A stretch of DNA of 14,943 nucleotides. Origin: DATCYZ01 sp036526195 (GTDB lineage: Bacteria; Pseudomonadota; Gammaproteobacteria; Burkholderiales; SG8-39). The DNA lies in NCBI GenBank assembly GCA_036526195.1, contig DATCYZ010000098.1, positions 1-14,943 of the forward strand. Reading direction: 5' to 3'. The notes beneath the pieces were generated by a model. That model was not told the origin of the DNA and made no database searches. It saw only the letters and a program-made list of their open reading frames with translations. Of this stretch, positions 14,070 through 14,943 are shown in pieces. The position numbers and the translations under genes were made by a program. Within the stretch, counting starts at the first letter, position 1, and each line of letters opens with the position of its first letter.

Positions 14070-14215
14070 GGCACGGGTAAGACCTTCGCGGGGATTCGCA
14101 CCAACCCCCTCCCGATTGGCCGCACCGCGATTCCCACCCAGAAAATCCCGAGACCAAGTCGGACATGCAGGACACATTCAACGGCTGATGCGACTCGGCC
14201 AGCTATTCGGAGATC
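14070..14215. other. Intergenic stretch, nothing identified
   Basis: Lies between the converging SIMPL and PEBP genes. Open frames cross it on both strands but none has a start, ribosome-binding site or recognisable protein family. No terminator hairpin with a T run was found. Base composition is less GC-biased than upstream. Confidence 0.5.
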
Positions 14216-14611
14216 CTACTTATTGGACGGGGGAAATTCGCCCTTGATGGAGGCTTCGCCCAGTTCCTTGCCCTCCTTGTCGCGGGCCGTAATCGTGAAT
14301 TCGTACGTATGCGTATAGGGTGGGCAAGGGCCATCGTAGTTGCCACGGACTGCGCCAGCAGGAATGCGACCGCTGCCGTCATTCGCAGCCTTGCCGCCGC
14401 CGTGGTTGTAGCGCGGCGCATCGTGATCATAAAGCGATACCTCGAATAACGTGGTACCGGACGGCACGGCGCTCAGGACTATCTCCGGTGATTCACCGGA
14501 ACACCCCTTGATCTTCGAGAAATCGATCCTGGCCGCGAACTTCTCTTGAGATCCAGCAACGGCTCAGATGAGTGACAGCGACACTGCGATAGTGGCAATG
14601 GCGAATCTCAT
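14216..14611 (-). pseudogene. PEBP-family (YbhB/YbcL-like) periplasmic protein, interrupted by UGA
   Basis: From ATG 14611 the frame encodes a signal peptide (MRFAIATIAVSLSLI) but meets UGA at codon 16 (14566-14564). It then continues intact to TAG at 14216, giving 131 residues. The downstream part has PEBP (phosphatidylethanolamine-binding, Raf-kinase-inhibitor-like) signatures: SPEIVLSAVPSGT, LYDHDAPRYNHGGG, and GPCPPYTHTYEF followed by a charged end. The UGA falls in the hydrophobic signal peptide, with no CxxC motif and no convincing SECIS hairpin, so a nonsense mutation or read error is more likely than selenocysteine. An internal start at ATG-less codon GTG 14467 would yield a truncated cytoplasmic protein. 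Codons such as TTA, ATA and AAT are more frequent than in neighbours, suggesting transfer or decay. Confidence 0.65.
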
Positions 14612-14634
14612 GGTTTGGATGCTTCCTGTATAGA

Positions 14635-14653
14635 CCGCGCCACTACGGCGCGG
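14635..14653. repeat. GC hairpin between glpK and the PEBP pseudogene
   Basis: CCGCGCC (14635-14641), a 5-base loop, GGCGCGG (14647-14653): a perfect 7-bp stem. On the minus strand it follows the glpK stop by about 37 bases and is followed by TCTATA rather than a T run, so it is at best a weak terminator. Confidence 0.5.
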
Positions 14654-14689
14654 GATCGACTCGTACGCTGCGAAATCGCCGCGCTCGTA

Positions 14690-14943
14690 TCACGGATTCC
14701 ATTTCCTCGACCGCTTCACCGCCTCCCTCCACCGCCCCATCAACCCCTCCCGCGTGGACGCCTCCATCGAAGGCTCAAACCGCTTCTCCACCGCCCAGAA
14801 CCCCTCGATCTCTTCCTTCGACGCCCACACCGAAGACGTCAACCCCGCCAGAAACGCAGCCCCCAACGCCGTCGTCTCCAACACTTTGGGCCGCACCACA
14901 GGCACCCCCAGCAAATCCGCCTGGAACTGCATCAGCAAGTCAT
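14690..14943 (-). CDS. glpK: Glycerol kinase, C-terminal end (5' partial)
   Basis: Only the last 84 or so residues are inside the window; the frame runs off the right edge on the minus strand. The sequence DLLMQFQADLLGVPVVRP matches the conserved C-terminal region of glycerol kinase (FGGY family), followed by ETTALGAAFLAGL, the family's ATP-binding-domain helix. The end, with FEPSM and RWREAVKRSRKW, is also typical of GlpK. The enzyme makes sn-glycerol-3-phosphate from glycerol and ATP in the cytoplasm. The catalytic aspartate and the FGGY signature lie outside the window. The call rests on this short but distinctive end. Confidence 0.9.
   Translation of the reverse strand, partial: DLLMQFQADLLGVPVVRPKVLETTALGAAFLAGLTSSVWASKEEIEGFWAVEKRFEPSMEASTREGLMGRWREAVKRSRKWNP

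Noticed and set aside
14070..14215. Possible transposase remnant
   Set aside because: No inverted ends, no DDE motif and no recognisable family; the resemblance was too weak to report.
8557..14611. Genome-wide reassignment of UGA to Trp to explain both in-frame UGAs
   Set aside because: UGA ends many intact genes here, often within TGATG couplings, and tryptophan is written TGG throughout. Trp would also destroy the CxxC of the FrnE-like protein.

Overview
The window is very GC-rich and densely coded. It ends inside genes on both sides: the 3' part of yhdP on the left and the 3' part of glpK on the right. The order yhdP - carbon-nitrogen hydrolase - tldD, the strong preference for G/C-ending codons and the gene families present suggest a beta- or gammaproteobacterium. 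Genus cannot be read from the sequence. UGA is an ordinary stop for many genes here, so the genetic code is the standard one.

Left region (2-6595, + strand): an operon with one-base stop/start overlaps: yhdP (C-terminal part), a Nit1-type amidase, tldD, then a 42-residue membrane peptide and the glutaminase glsA. glsA converges on the next operon so tightly that both genes use the same CTAG as stop codon.

Centre (6592-8547): the most original part. An ECF sigma factor and its zinc-finger anti-sigma factor form a minus-strand operon. The anti-sigma factor carries, beyond its membrane segment, a COG1416-type DsrE/DsrF-like domain. Divergent to this operon is a lipoprotein that is a free-standing copy of the same domain. 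Between them lie two back-to-back promoters of identical design (GGGAATAAA-N12-CCGGTA), one facing each way, as expected if this sigma factor activates both its own operon and the lipoprotein. This looks like a self-contained envelope signalling circuit, possibly for thiol or reactive sulfur chemistry.

Next (8557-9165, - strand): a DsbA/FrnE-family thioredoxin-fold protein whose first active-site cysteine codon is an in-frame UGA (U-P-W-C). A hairpin of the right geometry follows, in a run of A/T-ending codons that are unusual for this genome. It is best read as a selenoprotein. Automatic annotation would truncate it or call it a pseudogene. A 52-bp nested dyad separates it from the divergent alpha and beta genes of a class I fumarase-type Fe-S hydro-lyase.

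Right region (11064-14943): an AhpD-like CxxC protein, a PilZ protein with an unrecognised C-terminal domain, an AbrB/VapC toxin-antitoxin pair with a palindromic operator, a periplasmic SIMPL-domain protein, a PEBP-family gene interrupted by UGA in its signal peptide, and the end of glpK. No tRNA, rRNA, CRISPR array or insertion sequence was seen.
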